Notes: a model not told the origin generated them from the sequence alone. A stretch of DNA of 64,000 bases from Limnohabitans sp. G3-2 (GCF_002778275.1 NZ_NESG01000008.1:62001-126000); one strand, 5' to 3'; positions 34,066 to 43,065 are shown, numbered from the stretch's first letter. Translations and numbers: made by a program.

Positions 34066-34500
34066 ATGTCCACGCCCCTTGAGCGAACGCTCACCTATCG
34101 CCTGCACCAGTTGCACAAGCTGACCGATGCGGACAGCCAATCGGCTTATCCCGAATCCACTGGCTTGTCGATGAGCGACGGGCGCTGCCTGACTACGATC
34201 GGCACCTTCGAGCCTTTGTCGGTCAAGGCGCTGGCTGAAAAATCCAACCTGAACAAGGCCCAGGCCAGCCGTGGGGCGCAAGCCTTGGTGGACCAGGGTC
34301 TGGTGCGCAAGGAAGACCGGCCCGACGATGGCCGAGGCGTGGTGCTGACCCTGACCCCTGCCGGACGCAAAGTCTTCAAACGCGCCATGGCCATGGTCGC
34401 TCAGCGCAACGGTCAAATTTTCGGCTGTCTCACGCCACAAGAACAAGCCACATTGAGCACCCTGTTCGACCGCCTGATTGCCCACGCCCGCCCACGCTGA
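34066..34500 (+). CDS. MarR-family transcriptional regulator
   Basis: The 144-residue regulator has a winged-helix DNA-binding domain: PLSVKALAEKSNLNKAQASR for the recognition helix and KEDRPDDGRGVVLTLTPAGR for the wing. MarR proteins usually repress catabolic or resistance genes until an aromatic ligand binds. It lies 21 nt before the FAD monooxygenase gene on the same strand and is its likely regulator. The frame is open to 33910 but that part covers the REP palindrome. Confidence 0.9.
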   Translation: MSTPLERTLTYRLHQLHKLTDADSQSAYPESTGLSMSDGRCLTTIGTFEPLSVKALAEKSNLNKAQASRGAQALVDQGLVRKEDRPDDGRGVVLTLTPAGRKVFKRAMAMVAQRNGQIFGCLTPQEQATLSTLFDRLIAHARPR

Positions 34501-34521
34501 ATCCCCCCTCTCTCAAGCCCT

Positions 34522-36213
34522 ATGCACACCCCCAGCACGCAAGCCCGGCCTTCGATTTATTACACCTACGAAGTGTTCAAGCCTTGGCTGGCATCCGCAC
34601 ACCCGAAGCCAACTCGCCAAAAAGTCGTGATCGTTGGCTCCGGCCCCGCCGGCATGGTGACGGCGCTGGAGTTGGCGCGTCACGGCGTGCCCAGCGTGGT
34701 GCTGAGCGCCGAGTTGCAGTTCTCGCAGGGCAGCCGGGCGATTTGCTTCACCCGTCGCTCCATGGAAATCCTGCAACAAGTGGGCGTGGCCGACCGCATG
34801 ACCGCTGGCGGCCTGCCCTGGCGCTTTGGCAACTCGTATTACCGGGGGCAGCGCGTGTTCCGCATGGAGGCGCCGCACGATTCCGATGACCGCTTCTTTC
34901 CGATCATCAACGTGCAGCAGCAGTTCATGGAGGAATACCTGCACGACGCTTGCCAAGCCAACCCGCTGATCGATTTTCGCTGGGGCAACAAGGTCAACGC
35001 CGTGGACCAGCAAGACGGCTTCGCCGTGCTCGAAGTGGACACACCCGAAGGTCCTTATGCGCTGGAGAGCGACTGGGTGGTGGCCGCCGACGGGGGCCGC
35101 TCAGGTCTGCGCAGCGCCCTGAATTTGCAGATGGAAGGCGCGTCCTACGAAGGCTTTTTCGTGATCGCAGATATCCAAATTGACCTGCCTTTCCCAACAG
35201 AGCGCCTGGCTTTTTTTGACCCCGACTGGAACCCCGGCAACACCATCTTGATGCACCGCGAACCGAACGGCATGTGGCGCGTGGACTACCAGCTGCCCCC
35301 CGGCGAAACGCCCGAAGAGGCGCTGCGCCCCGAGTCGCTCAAGGCCCGCATCGACGCCCAGCTGGCCATGATCGGCCACGCCGGCCAGCCGTGGGTGATG
35401 GACTGGTCCTCGGTCTACTCGGCGCGCACGCTCACACTGCCTGACTTCGTGCACGGCAGCGTGATCTTCACCGGCGACGCGGCGCACCTGCTGCCGATAT
35501 TTGGCGTGCGCGGGGCCAACACCGCCTTCCAGGACGCACAGTCGCTGGGCTGGCATCTGGCTTTTGTGGTCAAAGGTCTGGCAGGCCCAGCGCTGCTGGC
35601 CAACCACAGCACCGAGCGCGTCGGCGCAGCACGCGAGATCATCACCGAAGCAGGCAAAAGCACTCGCTTCATGGCACCGCCCAGCCCCGGTTTTCGATTG
35701 TTGCGCGACGCGGTTCTGTCGCTCTCGCTCACCCAAGAGTTTGTGCGCCCGCTGTACCACTGGCGCACGTCCAGGCCCCACGCGTACACCCACTCGGTGC
35801 TCAACAGCACGGGGGATGACAACGGCCTGTTCAAAAGCGGTCCGGCCCACGGTGCACCACCGCAAAACGTGCGTTTGGCGGCGAACGACTTCCTGCTCGA
35901 CCACTTGGGCGGCGGCTTTGACCTGCTGTACTTCACCGATGCGCCGGCCGTGCCCGAGGCGCTGCAGCGCGTCATCCAGACCGCGCGCGCCCAGGGCATG
36001 CCCCTGAACGTGATCGCCGTCGGCGCGAGCCACGCCGTGGATGGGGCCGACCAACACCTGCCCGATGCCGACGGTCACCTGCGCGAGCGCTATGGCGTGC
36101 CCGCCAACGGGGGCGCGTACCTGCTGCGCCCCGACCAGCACATCTGCGCCCGCTGGCTCACGCTGGACGCCACCCGCCTGCAAGCCGCACTCACCACCGC
36201 CCTGCCTCAATAA
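34522..36213 (+). CDS. FAD-dependent aromatic hydroxylase (PheA/TfdB/MhpA-like)
   Basis: The 563-residue group A flavin monooxygenase has the Rossmann GxGxxG (VIVGSGPAGMVTALELARHG), the DG motif (VVAADGGRSGLRSAL) and the GD motif (GDAAHLLPIFGVRGANTAFQ). A thioredoxin-like C-terminal domain follows, of the kind in phenol or 3-(3-hydroxyphenyl)propionate hydroxylases. Such enzymes add a hydroxyl next to an existing ring hydroxyl using NAD(P)H and oxygen. With a fumarylacetoacetase in the same operon, a hydroxyphenylacetate giving homogentisate is a plausible substrate. This is inferred. Confidence 0.88.
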   Translation: MHTPSTQARPSIYYTYEVFKPWLASAHPKPTRQKVVIVGSGPAGMVTALELARHGVPSVVLSAELQFSQGSRAICFTRRSMEILQQVGVADRMTAGGLPWRFGNSYYRGQRVFRMEAPHDSDDRFFPIINVQQQFMEEYLHDACQANPLIDFRWGNKVNAVDQQDGFAVLEVDTPEGPYALESDWVVAADGGRSGLRSALNLQMEGASYEGFFVIADIQIDLPFPTERLAFFDPDWNPGNTILMHREPNGMWRVDYQLPPGETPEEALRPESLKARIDAQLAMIGHAGQPWVMDWSSVYSARTLTLPDFVHGSVIFTGDAAHLLPIFGVRGANTAFQDAQSLGWHLAFVVKGLAGPALLANHSTERVGAAREIITEAGKSTRFMAPPSPGFRLLRDAVLSLSLTQEFVRPLYHWRTSRPHAYTHSVLNSTGDDNGLFKSGPAHGAPPQNVRLAANDFLLDHLGGGFDLLYFTDAPAVPEALQRVIQTARAQGMPLNVIAVGASHAVDGADQHLPDADGHLRERYGVPANGGAYLLRPDQHICARWLTLDATRLQAALTTALPQ

Positions 36214-36222
36214 GGACACACC

Positions 36223-36411
36223 ATGTCACCACCCACACTCACCATCGGCGGGCTGGAGGCCGTGTACGACGCATTGGCCACCGCCTTGGACCAAGCGGGC
36301 TCAGACAAGGCGCAGCTGTTCCTCGTCAAGTTGGCTTTGCTCAACGCCAATGCGCTGGCCGACGAGGCGTTGTTCCAGCAACACCTCCACGCCGCCCTGC
36401 AAGACCTCTGA
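36223..36411 (+). CDS. DUF2783 domain-containing small protein
   Basis: The 62-residue helical protein (GGLEAVYDALATALDQAG ... LVKLALLNANALADE) matches DUF2783, a small family often next to flavin monooxygenases in betaproteobacterial aromatic operons. It lies 9 nt after the hydroxylase gene and 30 nt before the VOC gene. The function is unknown. Its small size and constant company suggest a partner or stabiliser of the hydroxylase, which is inference. Confidence 0.82.
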   Translation: MSPPTLTIGGLEAVYDALATALDQAGSDKAQLFLVKLALLNANALADEALFQQHLHAALQDL

Positions 36412-36441
36412 TCCCACCCTCATCCACACCAGGAGACCACC

Positions 36442-36978
36442 ATGCTCGTTCAATCCGTTCACCACGTCGCCTACCGCTGCAAAGACGCCAAAGAAACCGT
36501 CGAGTGGTACCAAAAGCACCTCGACATGAAATTCGTGCTGGCCATTGCCGAAAACGAGGTGCCCTCGACCAAAGCACCGGACCCGTACATGCACATCTTT
36601 CTGGATGCGGGCCAAGGCAACATCTTGGCTTTCTTTGAGCTGCCCAGCCAGCCCGAGATGGGCCGCGACGAGAACACCCCCGCCTGGGTGCAGCACCTGG
36701 CCTTGAAAGTCGATTCCATGGCCACGCTGCTGGCCGCCAAAGACAAACTGGTGGCGGGCGGTGTCGAGGTGCTCGGCCCTGTCGACCACACCATCTTCAA
36801 AAGCATTTACTTCTTTGACCCCAGTGGTCACCGCCTCGAATTGGCAGCCGACTGCGGCACACCCGAGATGATGAAAAAGCTCGACGAGGTGAAGTGGGAC
36901 ATGCTGCAAGAGTGGAGCCAAACCAAGCGCGCGCCCAAGCACGCCGCCTGGATGCACGACGGCAGCATGAGCGTGTGA
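36442..36978 (+). CDS. VOC family protein in aromatic operon, possible ring-cleavage enzyme
   Basis: The 178-residue protein has a complete vicinal-oxygen-chelate module. Candidate metal ligands are His in VHHVAYR, His in WVQHLALKV and Glu in HRLELAAD, the 2-His-1-Glu set of extradiol dioxygenases and glyoxalases. A C-terminal helical extension (MMKKLDEVKWDMLQEWSQ) is unusual for glyoxalases. An AGGAGA site precedes the ATG. It sits between an aromatic hydroxylase and a fumarylacetoacetase and could perform the ring opening or an isomerisation. The exact reaction is unknown. Confidence 0.82.
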   Translation: MLVQSVHHVAYRCKDAKETVEWYQKHLDMKFVLAIAENEVPSTKAPDPYMHIFLDAGQGNILAFFELPSQPEMGRDENTPAWVQHLALKVDSMATLLAAKDKLVAGGVEVLGPVDHTIFKSIYFFDPSGHRLELAADCGTPEMMKKLDEVKWDMLQEWSQTKRAPKHAAWMHDGSMSV

Positions 36979-36989
36979 AACAGCAGGCG

Positions 36990-38315
36990 ATGACCATGCT
37001 CAACGACACCCACCACCCTGGCCTGCGCAGCTGGGTCGCCTCGGCCAACGCCGCAGGCACCGACTTCCCCATCCAAAACCTGCCGTTTGCGGTGTTCCGC
37101 CGCCAGCGCTCGTCCGAGCCCTGGCGTGGCGGTGTGGCCATTGGCGACCAGATCGTGGACCTGGCGGCTCTTGCCCAGTCCGGCGTTCTGCAAGGCCAAG
37201 CCGCTGCTGCCGCGCAAGCGGGCGCACAAGACAAACTCAACGCCCTGATGGCGCTGGGCACAGCGGCCTGGAGCGCCTTGCGCCTGGCCCTGTCACGTGC
37301 CCTGCGTGAAGGGTCACCCGAGCAAGCCGCTCTGCAAGCGTGCCTGGTGCCGCAAGCCGAGGCCGAATACGCGGTGCCCGCCCGCATCGGCGACTACACC
37401 GACTTCTACACCTCGGTGCACCACGCCACCAACATCGGCAAGCAGTTTCGCCCCGACAACCCACTGCTGCCCAACTACAAATGGGTGCCGATTGGCTACC
37501 ACGGCCGCGCGTCCAGCATTGGCGTGTCGGGCCAGCAGTTCCGCCGCCCGCTGGGCCAGACCATGCCCCCCGGAGCGACCGTGCCATCGTTTGGCCCCTG
37601 CAAGCGGCTGGACATTGAGCTGGAGCTGGGCATCTTCATCGGCAGCGGCAATGCCCTCGGGGACGCGGTGGAGATCACCGAAGCCGAAGACCATGTGTTT
37701 GGCATCTGCCTGCTCAACGACTGGTCGGCGCGCGACATCCAGGGCTGGGAATACCAGCCGCTCGGCCCCTTCCTGGCCAAGAACTTTGCCACCACCGTGT
37801 CGCCCTGGGTCGTCACGCTCGAAGCGCTGGCCCCCTACCGCGTGCCCTTCACCCGCGCAGAAGGCGACCCGCAACCCATGGCCTACCTGGACTCAGCGGC
37901 CAACCGCAGCGGCGGCGCTTTTGACATCCAGCTGCAAGTGGGCCTGCAAACGCCCCAGATGCGCGAAGCCGGGCAGCTTGAGGCCAGCATCTGCCGCACC
38001 AACTACCGCCACGCCTACTGGACCGTGGCACAAATGGTCACGCACCACACGGTCAACGGCTGCAACCTGCAGCCCGGCGATCTGCTGGGCAGCGGCACGC
38101 TCTCTGGCCCCACACTCGACCAGGCGGGCGCTTTGATCGAGCTGACCACGGGCGGCAAACACCCCTTGACCCTGCCGGGCGGCGAGCAGCGCACCTGGCT
38201 GGAAGACGGCGACCGCGTGGTGCTGCGCGGCTGGTGTGAAAAAACAGGCGCTGCGCGCATTGGCTTTGGCGAATGCGTGGGCACGGTGCTGCCGGCGCGC
38301 GTGCCCAAGGGCTGA
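36990..38315 (+). CDS. fahA: Fumarylacetoacetase
   Basis: The 441-residue enzyme is a full-length classical fumarylacetoacetase. The SH3-like N-terminal domain contains LPFAVFRRQ. The catalytic domain has IGDYTDFYTSVHHATNIGKQ with the metal Asp and catalytic His, YHGRASSIGVSG and ELGIFIGSGNALG (metal Glu). It hydrolyses 4-fumarylacetoacetate to fumarate and acetoacetate. The ATG at 36990 starts 11 nt after the VOC gene; an in-frame ATG follows at 36996. Its presence is the strongest clue that the operon produces fumarylacetoacetate or a close analogue. Confidence 0.93.
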   Translation: MTMLNDTHHPGLRSWVASANAAGTDFPIQNLPFAVFRRQRSSEPWRGGVAIGDQIVDLAALAQSGVLQGQAAAAAQAGAQDKLNALMALGTAAWSALRLALSRALREGSPEQAALQACLVPQAEAEYAVPARIGDYTDFYTSVHHATNIGKQFRPDNPLLPNYKWVPIGYHGRASSIGVSGQQFRRPLGQTMPPGATVPSFGPCKRLDIELELGIFIGSGNALGDAVEITEAEDHVFGICLLNDWSARDIQGWEYQPLGPFLAKNFATTVSPWVVTLEALAPYRVPFTRAEGDPQPMAYLDSAANRSGGAFDIQLQVGLQTPQMREAGQLEASICRTNYRHAYWTVAQMVTHHTVNGCNLQPGDLLGSGTLSGPTLDQAGALIELTTGGKHPLTLPGGEQRTWLEDGDRVVLRGWCEKTGAARIGFGECVGTVLPARVPKG

Positions 38316-38330
38316 CCGGCTGCGGTTCAT

Positions 38331-38348
38331 CGCGACGCGGGCGTCGCG
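38331..38348. terminator. Short perfect inverted repeat between convergent genes
   Basis: CGCGACGC and GCGTCGCG flank a 2-nt centre in the 62-nt space between fumarylacetoacetase and the convergent carboxyltransferase gene. No T-run follows on either strand. It may slow polymerases from both sides; support is structural only. Confidence 0.3.
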
Positions 38349-38377
38349 CCCACCAAGGGCGGGCACCGCTTCCTCGC

Positions 38378-40183
38378 TCACCAGGTGTCGATCGCCAGCG
38401 TGCCGTCCAAGGGCCGGACCTGCCCAGCCTCCAAGCCCGCCACCAGCCAGTCGCGTGTGGTGGCCGGGTCGATGACCGCGTCGATCTCCAGCGTCGCGGC
38501 CATGTGGATGGCGCTGCCGTTGTCGTATTGCTGCGCCAGCAACTGCTCAAACAGCGCTTCACGCTCGGGGCCCTCGGGCAGGGCCTCCAGCTCTTTGCGG
38601 TAACCCAGCCGCACGGCGCCCTCCAGGCCCATGCCGCCAAACTCGCCCGTGGGCCAGGCCACCGTGCTCAGGGTTTCGTGAAAGCCGCCCCCTGTCATGG
38701 CCATCGCGCCCAAACCGTAGCCTTTGCGCAGCACCACGCTGAGCAGCGGCACCCGCAAATGCGCGGCCGCCACGAACATGCGCGAGACATGGCGCACCTG
38801 CGCCGTGGCCTCGGTGTCCGGTCCCACCATGAAGCCGGGGGTGTCGACCAGGCTGACGATGGGCAGACCGTGCGCGTTGCACAGCTGCATGAAGCGGGCC
38901 GCTTTGTCGGCGGCATCGGCGTCGATCGCACCCCCCAAGTGCAGCGGGTTGTTGGCCAGCATCCCCACCGGACGGCCCGCGATGCGCGCCAGCGCGGTGT
39001 GGATGCCCACCCCGAAGCCGGTGCGCAAATGCATCAGGCTGCCCTCGTCGGCCAGGCCCTGCAGGGCGGCGCGTGTGTCGTACACGCGCAAACGGTTTTC
39101 TGGCACCACATGGCGCAAGGCCTCGGCGGGCGGGGCTTGCCATGCACGCACCGCCCCCTGGAAAACCGACACATACTGCCGCGCCGCTGACACCGCCTGC
39201 GCTTCCGTCTCCACCAGCACATCGATCACCCCATTGCCATGCTGCACATCGCTCGGGCCGATTTGCTCGGGCTTGAAGACGCCCAGGCCACCGCCTTCGA
39301 CCATGGCGGGGCCTCCCATGCCGATGTTGCTGTCACGGGTTGCGATGATCACGTCGCAGCAGCCCAGCAAAGCGGCATTGCCCGCAAAGCAGCGCCCCGC
39401 CACCACGCCCACCACCGGCACCCGGCCGTTGAGGCGCGCAAACGACGCAAAGGTGGCCAGGTTCAGGCCTGCCACGATGGCCACGTCAACGTCGCCCGGC
39501 CTGCCCCCGCCGCCTTCGGCAAACAGCACCACGGGCAATTTGTTTTGCAGGGCCACGCCCAACATGCGGTCGGTTTTTTGGTGGTTGCGCATGCCTTGTG
39601 TGCCCGCCAGCACCGTGAAGTCGTAGGCCATGACCACCACACGCTGACCGTTGACGCAGCCGATGCCCGTGACCATGCCGTCGGCAGGCGTGTTGCGCAT
39701 GAGGTCGTCGGCGCTGCGGCGGCGGCTTTGCGCGGCCACCGCCAGTGCGCCGTACTCCACAAACGAGCCTTCGTCGCACAGGTCCGCGATGTTTTCTCGG
39801 GCCATGCGCAGACCCTGTGCATGGCGCTTGGCCACGGCTTCGGGGCGCTGTGCGTCTTGCGTGAAGGCCAGGCGCCCTTGCAGTTTTTTCAGGTCGCCCC
39901 GCTCGGCGCCGGCCACAGCCTCGTGCGCTGGGGGCGGGGCGGACGCCGGACTGGCCAGCCCTTCAGACACCGGCGCCAGTGTCAGCAGCACCTCACCCTC
40001 TCCCACCGTCTCGCCGGGCTGGAAATACAGCTCAGCCAAACGCCCTGCGTGAGGCGAGCGGATTTCGTGCTCCATTTTCATGGCCTCCAAAATCACCAGC
40101 ACATCCCCGGCGGCCACCACATCACCGGCTTGTGCCAGCCACTGCACCACCTGGGCTTGAAGAGGGGCATGAATTTTTTGCAT
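38378..40183 (-). CDS. Biotinyl domain-carboxyltransferase fusion protein
   Basis: The 601-residue protein starts with a biotinyl/lipoyl domain (about 1-75) bearing the biotinylation motif EAMKMEHE. A carboxyltransferase domain pair (about 95-600) follows, resembling the beta subunit of propionyl- or methylcrotonyl-CoA carboxylase (FVEYGALAVAAQSRR, GGGGRPGDVDVAIVAG, LVDTPGFMVGPDTEA). No biotin carboxylase domain is present or encoded nearby, so a separate BC subunit must serve it. The fused order BCCP-CT is uncommon. The acyl-CoA substrate is unknown. It is divergent from the asparaginase gene. Confidence 0.85.
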   Translation of the reverse strand: MQKIHAPLQAQVVQWLAQAGDVVAAGDVLVILEAMKMEHEIRSPHAGRLAELYFQPGETVGEGEVLLTLAPVSEGLASPASAPPPAHEAVAGAERGDLKKLQGRLAFTQDAQRPEAVAKRHAQGLRMARENIADLCDEGSFVEYGALAVAAQSRRRSADDLMRNTPADGMVTGIGCVNGQRVVVMAYDFTVLAGTQGMRNHQKTDRMLGVALQNKLPVVLFAEGGGGRPGDVDVAIVAGLNLATFASFARLNGRVPVVGVVAGRCFAGNAALLGCCDVIIATRDSNIGMGGPAMVEGGGLGVFKPEQIGPSDVQHGNGVIDVLVETEAQAVSAARQYVSVFQGAVRAWQAPPAEALRHVVPENRLRVYDTRAALQGLADEGSLMHLRTGFGVGIHTALARIAGRPVGMLANNPLHLGGAIDADAADKAARFMQLCNAHGLPIVSLVDTPGFMVGPDTEATAQVRHVSRMFVAAAHLRVPLLSVVLRKGYGLGAMAMTGGGFHETLSTVAWPTGEFGGMGLEGAVRLGYRKELEALPEGPEREALFEQLLAQQYDNGSAIHMAATLEIDAVIDPATTRDWLVAGLEAGQVRPLDGTLAIDTW

Positions 40184-40272
40184 GCGCTCATTGTGCGGCG
40201 ATGCCCCGGAGACAGGGGGTCAAGTCCGGGACAATTTAAACTGGATTTTTTGGCCCGCACCGAGATCCGACC

Positions 40273-41289
40273 ATGAACTTCGAACCCCTGATCGAGTTGA
40301 CCCGCAACGGCGTGCAGGAATGCGTGCACCTGGGCGCACTGGCCGTGACAGACACCGAAGGCCGTGTGCTGGCGCACGTGGGCAATCCACACTGGCTGTG
40401 CTTCACCCGCTCCACCCTCAAGGCCCTGCAGGCACTGCCCCTTGTGCAGTCCGGCGGCGTGGCGCACTTCGGTTTCACGCCCTCCGAGCTGGCCATGATG
40501 TGCGCCAGCCACAACGGCGAGGAGATGCATGTCGAGCAGGTCGCGTCCATCTTGCGCAAAAGTGGCACCAACACCCGGCAAATGCGCTGCGGCTGCCATG
40601 TGCCCTACCGCTTCACGTTTTTGGACCTGCCCATGCCCGAAGGCTTTGCCTACGACGAGCGGCACCACAACTGCAGCGGCAAACACAGCGGCTTTTTGGC
40701 GTATTGCGTGCAACACGGTTGGCCCACCGACAGCTACACCGAGGTGGACCACCCGCTGCAACAAGACATTCGCCGGGCCGTGGCGCACCTGGCGGGCCTG
40801 AGCGAGCAGGATTTGGCGCTGGGCATCGACGGTTGTTCAGCGCCCAACTACGCCATGCCCTTGTCGCGGCTCGCCCGCAGTTATGCCCGCTTGGCAAGCC
40901 CGCAATCCGATGGTTTGTACGGCCACAGCCTGCAGCAGCTGGGTCAGGCCATGAGCACCTACCCCGAATTGGTGTCGGGCACGGGCAGGAACGACGCCGA
41001 CTTCATGCGCGCAGGTCGGGGCGACTGGGTCAGCAAAGTGGGGGCCGACGGCGTGCAGGTCGTGGCCAGCCGTGCGCGGGGCCAGGCCCTGGCGGTCAAG
41101 ATCATGGACGGCAACAAAACGGCGCTGTTTGCGGCCACGGTCTGTGCCTTGGACCAACTGGGCTGGCTGGACGATGCGCAGCGCCAGCAATTGGCCCCTT
41201 GGCGGGCCGCCACGCTGCTGAATGTGGCGGGCATCGCGGTGGGCGAGCGGCGCAGTGTGTTCCAGCTTCAAGCCGGCGAACCCGGCTGA
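40273..41289 (+). CDS. L-asparaginase II family protein
   Basis: The 338-residue protein matches the bacterial asparaginase II family that is unrelated to E. coli AnsA/AnsB. Diagnostic segments are HNCSGKHSGFLAYCVQHGWP, GIDGCSAPNYAMPLSRLARS and ASHNGEEMHVEQVASIL. It should hydrolyse asparagine to aspartate and ammonia in the cytoplasm; no signal peptide is seen. It stands alone and is convergent with yggS. Confidence 0.88.
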   Translation: MNFEPLIELTRNGVQECVHLGALAVTDTEGRVLAHVGNPHWLCFTRSTLKALQALPLVQSGGVAHFGFTPSELAMMCASHNGEEMHVEQVASILRKSGTNTRQMRCGCHVPYRFTFLDLPMPEGFAYDERHHNCSGKHSGFLAYCVQHGWPTDSYTEVDHPLQQDIRRAVAHLAGLSEQDLALGIDGCSAPNYAMPLSRLARSYARLASPQSDGLYGHSLQQLGQAMSTYPELVSGTGRNDADFMRAGRGDWVSKVGADGVQVVASRARGQALAVKIMDGNKTALFAATVCALDQLGWLDDAQRQQLAPWRAATLLNVAGIAVGERRSVFQLQAGEPG

Positions 41290-41308
41290 AGCGGTCCAGG
41301 CGGCGCGT

Positions 41309-41992
41309 TCAGCGCTTGCCGAAAATCGCCGTGCCCACGCGCACCATGGTGCTGCCTTCGGCAATCGCGGCCGCCATATCGGCGCTCATGCCCATGGACA
41401 AGGTGTCGAGTGACAGCCCTTGCTGGCGCAAAGCCTCCAGCAAACTTTTGGCCTGGGCGTGCACCGCCCGCATCTGGGCATCGGTGGGTGCTGGTTCGGG
41501 AATGGTCATGAGGCCGCGCAACTGCAAACGCGGCAAAGCGGCCACGGCCTGCGCCAGCGCGGGCAGCTCTTGCGGGCGCACGCCGGATTTGGTCTCGCCG
41601 CCGTCCACATTCACCTGTATGCACACCTGCAAAGGCGGCAAGTGGTCTGGGCGCTGCTCGGACAGTCGCTGGGCGATTTTGAGGCGGTCCACGCTGTGCA
41701 CCCAATCAAAGTGCTCGGCCACCAAGCGCGTCTTGTTGCTCTGGATCGGGCCAATGCAGTGCCATTCCAGAGCCAGGTCTTGCAAGGCCCCGATCTTGTC
41801 CACCGCCTCCTGGATGTAGTTTTCGCCAAAAGCGGTCTGCCCTGCGGCGTGGGCGGCGCGCACCGCCTCTGGCCCCCAGGTTTTGGACACGGCCAACAAA
41901 GACACGCTGTGGGGCGCGCGGCCAGCGGCTTGGCAGGCCACTTCAATTTGCGCCTGGACACGCAACAGGTTTTCAGCAATGGGGGTGTTCAT
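41309..41992 (-). CDS. YggS/PROSC-family PLP homeostasis protein
   Basis: The 227-residue protein has the YggS fold. The PLP Lys is in LLAVSKTW, and GQTAFGENYIQEAVDKI, LEWHCIGPIQSNKTR, VCIQVNVDGGETKSG and LSMGMSADMAAAIAEGSTMVR are typical. It binds PLP without known catalysis and buffers the vitamin B6 pool. The ATG at 41992 is chosen; the upstream frame to 42073 has no similarity. It is divergent from the beta-hydroxyacid dehydrogenase gene. Confidence 0.94.
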   Translation of the reverse strand: MNTPIAENLLRVQAQIEVACQAAGRAPHSVSLLAVSKTWGPEAVRAAHAAGQTAFGENYIQEAVDKIGALQDLALEWHCIGPIQSNKTRLVAEHFDWVHSVDRLKIAQRLSEQRPDHLPPLQVCIQVNVDGGETKSGVRPQELPALAQAVAALPRLQLRGLMTIPEPAPTDAQMRAVHAQAKSLLEALRQQGLSLDTLSMGMSADMAAAIAEGSTMVRVGTAIFGKR

Positions 41993-42136
41993 GGCCTGAG
42001 CGTACCAAACCGCAGGCGGGCTCTGCGCAGCCAGGCCCCACTGTCGCCAACTCGGCAAAGAAATGCACCCCACACGAACCGGTGTACGGCCAGACTGCTA
42101 AATTACCCCTTTTCAACGACCTTCAGCGAGACCCCC

Positions 42137-43042
42137 ATGAGCCAAATTGCAGCCAAAACCTACGAATCCGCCCCCGCCCGCCAAGTGGCCTTTTTGGGTC
42201 TGGGCGTGATGGGCTACCCCATGGCCGGCCACCTGGCCCGTGCCGGTCACCACGTCACCGTGTACAACCGCAGCGCCGCCAAGTCGGCCGCTTGGGCCGC
42301 CGAATGCCCGGGCAACGCCACCGCACCCACCCCGCGCGAGGCCGCGGCCGGTGCCGACATCGTGTTCGCCTGCGTGGGCAATGACGCCGACTTGCGCAGC
42401 GTGGTGTTGGGCAAGGACGGCGCTTTTGCCGGCATGAAGCCCGGCGCGATTTTTGTGGACCACACCACGGCATCGGCCGAAGTGGCCCGCGAGTTGTACG
42501 CCGAAGCCCAAAAATTGGGCCTGCACTTTGTGGACGCGCCCGTCTCCGGCGGGCAAGCCGGGGCACAAAACGGCATGCTCACCGTGATGTGCGGTGGCGA
42601 CGCCGCGGCGTTTGACGATGTGAAGCCTGCCGCCATGGCGTTTTCTCGGGCCTTCACCTTGCTGGGTGCATCCGGCGCAGGACAGTTGGCCAAGATGGTC
42701 AATCAGATCTGCATCGCCGGTCTGGTGCAAGGCTTGTCTGAAGCGGTGGCCTTTGGCCAGCAAGCGGGTCTGGACATGCACCAGGTGCTGGACGTGATCG
42801 GCAAGGGCGCGGCGCAAAGCTGGCAGTTGGACAACCGCGGCAAGACCATGGCCGACGACAAATTCGAGTTTGGTTTTGCGGTGGACTGGATGCGCAAAGA
42901 CCTGGGTTTGGTGCTGGACGAAGCCAAACGCAACGGCGCCCGCTTGCCCGTGACCGCCTTGGTGGACCAGTTCTACGCCGATGTGCAAAAAATGGGCGGT
43001 GGCCGCTGGGACACCTCGAGCCTGATTCGCCGTTTGCGCTGA
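42137..43042 (+). CDS. NAD(P)-dependent beta-hydroxyacid dehydrogenase (3-HIBDH/GarR family)
   Basis: The 301-residue protein has an N-terminal Rossmann fold (VAFLGLGVMGYPMAGHLARA), the substrate segment FVDAPVSGGQAGAQNG and the catalytic Lys in GQLAKMVNQICIAG. Family members oxidise 3-hydroxyisobutyrate, reduce tartronate semialdehyde or reduce succinic semialdehyde (GLYR type). The frame is open far upstream (to 41420), but only across yggS, so the ATG at 42137 is used. A strong terminator follows. Confidence 0.92.
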   Translation: MSQIAAKTYESAPARQVAFLGLGVMGYPMAGHLARAGHHVTVYNRSAAKSAAWAAECPGNATAPTPREAAAGADIVFACVGNDADLRSVVLGKDGAFAGMKPGAIFVDHTTASAEVARELYAEAQKLGLHFVDAPVSGGQAGAQNGMLTVMCGGDAAAFDDVKPAAMAFSRAFTLLGASGAGQLAKMVNQICIAGLVQGLSEAVAFGQQAGLDMHQVLDVIGKGAAQSWQLDNRGKTMADDKFEFGFAVDWMRKDLGLVLDEAKRNGARLPVTALVDQFYADVQKMGGGRWDTSSLIRRLR

Positions 43043-43065
43043 GCGCAGAGCGGCGTTTTACCCAC

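Noticed and set aside
40182-41819. 545-codon plus-strand frame across asparaginase and into yggS
   Set aside because: Wrong frame for asparaginase and antisense to yggS; no recognisable domain.
41420-42136. Long N-terminal extension of the beta-hydroxyacid dehydrogenase
   Set aside because: The upstream part only translates the antisense of yggS. The Rossmann motif begins after the ATG at 42137.
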